The translations under genes were made by a program, and so were the position numbers. Under the pieces are notes generated by a model that was given only the letters and a program-made list of their open reading frames with translations, was not told the origin of the DNA and ran no database searches. A DNA stretch of 6,019 nucleotides, taken from contig JAODNS010000299.1 in NCBI GenBank assembly GCA_025465145.1, positions 1-6,019 of the forward strand, written 5' to 3'. This document shows, piece after piece, positions 5,826-6,019 of the stretch (its first letter is position 1; every line of letters begins with the position of its first letter). The stretch is from Frankiales bacterium (GTDB lineage: Bacteria > Actinomycetota > Actinomycetes > Mycobacteriales > SCTD01).

Positions 5826-6019
5826 CTAGGGCGTGTCTCCTAATTGCAGCCAGAGCAGGATTCCGGCTAGGACAACGCCGCCGCGGTAGGTGACTGCGTG
5901 TTTGTCGTAGCGGCTGGCCAGTCCGCGCCAGTTCTTCATGCGGTTGAAGAAGCGTTCGACGACGTTGCGGTTCTTGTAGTCCTCGGTGTCGTAGCCGACT
6001 GGTCGGCCACCACGTGAGC
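5826..6019 (-). CDS. IS5-family transposase, C-terminal part (5' end outside window)
   Basis: This is the last 63 codons of a DDE transposase, the enzyme that cuts and joins the IS ends. The fragment contains the complete IS5/IS4-type signature Y-x2-R-x3-E-x6-K, seen as YKNRNVVERFFNRMK, whose Glu (plus-strand 5955-5957) is the third residue of the DDE triad. WRGLASRYDKHAVTYRGGVVLAGILLWL follows, typical of the IS427-like group of IS5. The first two catalytic Asp residues lie outside the window. No frameshift is seen in this part. The stop TAG (plus-strand CTA 5826-5828) appears to come from target DNA at the IS boundary rather than from the element. In this group the transposase is often split into two frames joined by frameshifting; whether that applies here cannot be seen. 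Confidence 0.9.
   Translation of the reverse strand, partial: SRGGRPVGYDTEDYKNRNVVERFFNRMKNWRGLASRYDKHAVTYRGGVVLAGILLWLQLGDTP
5829..6019 (-). mobile_element. Insertion sequence of the IS5 family, 3' end (element continues beyond window)
   Basis: The left edge is placed at 5829, where GGGCGTGTCTCC begins, probably the terminal inverted repeat. It abuts CTAG (5826-5829), the known target of IS427-group elements such as IS870, which duplicate TA on insertion. The transposase runs to the very edge of the element. The opposite end, its inverted repeat and the second TA copy are outside the window, so the boundary is inferred from one side only. Confidence 0.7.

Overview
The window is about 70% GC. 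Third codon positions are strongly G/C-biased, GTG starts are used, and Shine-Dalgarno sites are weak or absent. Together with the protein types (KatG, a LipJ-like hydrolase-cyclase fusion, an actinobacterial-type crotonase), this points to a chromosomal segment of a high-GC actinobacterium. I cannot place it at genus level.

Layout, plus strand first. The window opens inside the 3' end of katG (catalase-peroxidase), which is followed by a clear GC-rich hairpin terminator. A 305-codon gene for an unrecognised protein with a possible winged-helix N-terminus follows; its upstream region carries a perfect 11-bp tandem repeat. After a 195-bp gap comes a 500-codon gene fusing an alpha/beta-hydrolase to a class III nucleotidyl cyclase. 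Its GTG start sits 7 bases after a TANNNT -10 box, so the mRNA is probably leaderless. Next are a RibD-C/DHFR-like reductase with a good Shine-Dalgarno site and, after 154 bp, a crotonase-family enzyme that lacks both standard catalytic glutamates.

The right end is on the minus strand. Two closely spaced genes, an unrecognised 154-aa protein then a MmcQ/YjbR-family protein, run towards the crotonase gene. The crotonase and MmcQ/YjbR genes share the palindrome CTAG as their stop codons. Just upstream of the 154-aa gene lies the 3' end of an IS5-family insertion sequence that continues beyond the window. It is inserted at CTAG, and the transposase appears to take its TAG stop codon from the target site. 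The IS reads towards the two minus-strand genes and lies only 35 bp from the first of them, so it may have replaced or altered their promoter.

No shared pathway links these genes. Apart from the minus-strand pair they look like independent housekeeping or accessory units. I see no CRISPR array, tRNA, rRNA or defence-type cluster. The points most worth a second look are the IS junction, the hydrolase-cyclase fusion, the atypical crotonase active site, and the tandem repeat upstream of the winged-helix-like gene.
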